NCBI GenBank assembly: GCA_022707945.1
Contig: JAKIZQ010000079.1
Span: forward strand, 1 to 5,222
Reading direction: 5' to 3'
DNA length: 5,222 bases
DNA from: Bdellovibrionales bacterium
GTDB lineage: Bacteria; Bdellovibrionota; JAFGOL01
Below, piece by piece: positions 5,053 through 5,222 of the stretch. Below the pieces are notes generated by a model, which did no database searches, was not told the DNA's origin, and was given only the letters and a program-made list of their open reading frames with translations. Within the stretch, counting starts at the first letter, position 1; each line of letters opens with the position of its first letter. Both the position numbers and the translations under genes were made by a program.

Positions 5053-5222
5053 CGATAGCAGAGAACATATTAAGGATAAAAGAAAAGATACACTCTACTT
5101 GCATTAAAAGCGGTAGAAAAGAACAGGATATTACCGTCATAGGTGTTACAAAAACAGTAACACCAGCATTCATAATTGAATCAATTAAAGCAGGCCTTTA
5201 TGATATAGGTGAAAGCTATGTA
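5049..5222 (+). CDS. yggS: YggS-family pyridoxal phosphate homeostasis protein (5' part, cut by window end)
   Basis: Only the first 58 codons are present; the frame stays open to the last base. The YggS/PROSC (PLPBP) family binds pyridoxal 5'-phosphate without known catalysis and keeps free PLP in balance. The visible segment begins with an N-terminal helix (MTIAENILRIKEKI), then SGRKEQDITVIGVTKTV, where Lys35 corresponds to the PLP-binding lysine of the family's VSKT motif, and ends in IKAGLYDIGESYV, matching the conserved AG...FGENYVQE region. The ATG shares ATGA (5049-5052) with the maf stop, so the two genes are cotranscribed and probably translationally coupled. The match is clear although the barrel is mostly missing. 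Confidence 0.9.
   Translation, partial: MTIAENILRIKEKIHSTCIKSGRKEQDITVIGVTKTVTPAFIIESIKAGLYDIGESYV

Overview
The window is ordinary-looking AT-rich bacterial chromosome with tightly packed housekeeping genes and no sign of mobile DNA, CRISPR or tRNA/rRNA genes. The source looks like a Gram-negative bacterium. The receiver-domain protein, with a long acidic linker and a C-terminal amphipathic helix, recalls proteins of Deltaproteobacteria and relatives. The 6S RNA is closer in its readable motifs to the proteobacterial type than to the Bacillus type. Assignment to a phylum (Deltaproteobacteria/Bdellovibrionota, Elusimicrobiota or similar) is inference and cannot be settled from this window.

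Layout, left to right. (1) Positions 1-928, plus strand: a promoter followed by rplM (ribosomal protein L13) and rpsI (S9), which overlap by one base in the universal L13-S9 pair. (2) 951-989: a strong intrinsic terminator with A and T tracts on its two sides, shared by two convergent transcription units. (3) 1016-4400, minus strand: one apparent transcription unit that reads, in its own direction, 6S RNA, a receiver-domain response regulator, nadC (quinolinate phosphoribosyltransferase), birA (biotin-protein ligase without the DNA-binding domain), and a small cysteine-rich protein of unknown function. The protein genes overlap or nearly touch, so translation is probably coupled. (4) 4429-5222, plus strand: a divergent unit with maf (nucleotide pyrophosphatase of the dTTP/UTP type) and the start of a yggS-family PLP-homeostasis gene cut by the window edge, joined by an ATGA overlap.

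The only long non-coding stretch (4180-4464) is accounted for by the 6S RNA and two divergent promoters. The RNA was recognised from its fold: a 12-bp closing stem, a second stem, a large central bubble and a long apical arm carrying E. coli-like motifs. A good extended -10 promoter places its 5' end exactly at the base of the closing stem. No terminator separates it from the response regulator, so the 6S RNA seems to be the 5' part of the mRNA for the regulator, NAD and biotin genes. This is the most interesting feature of the window. The two divergent promoters share the same base pairs for their -35 elements, and the maf transcript may be leaderless.
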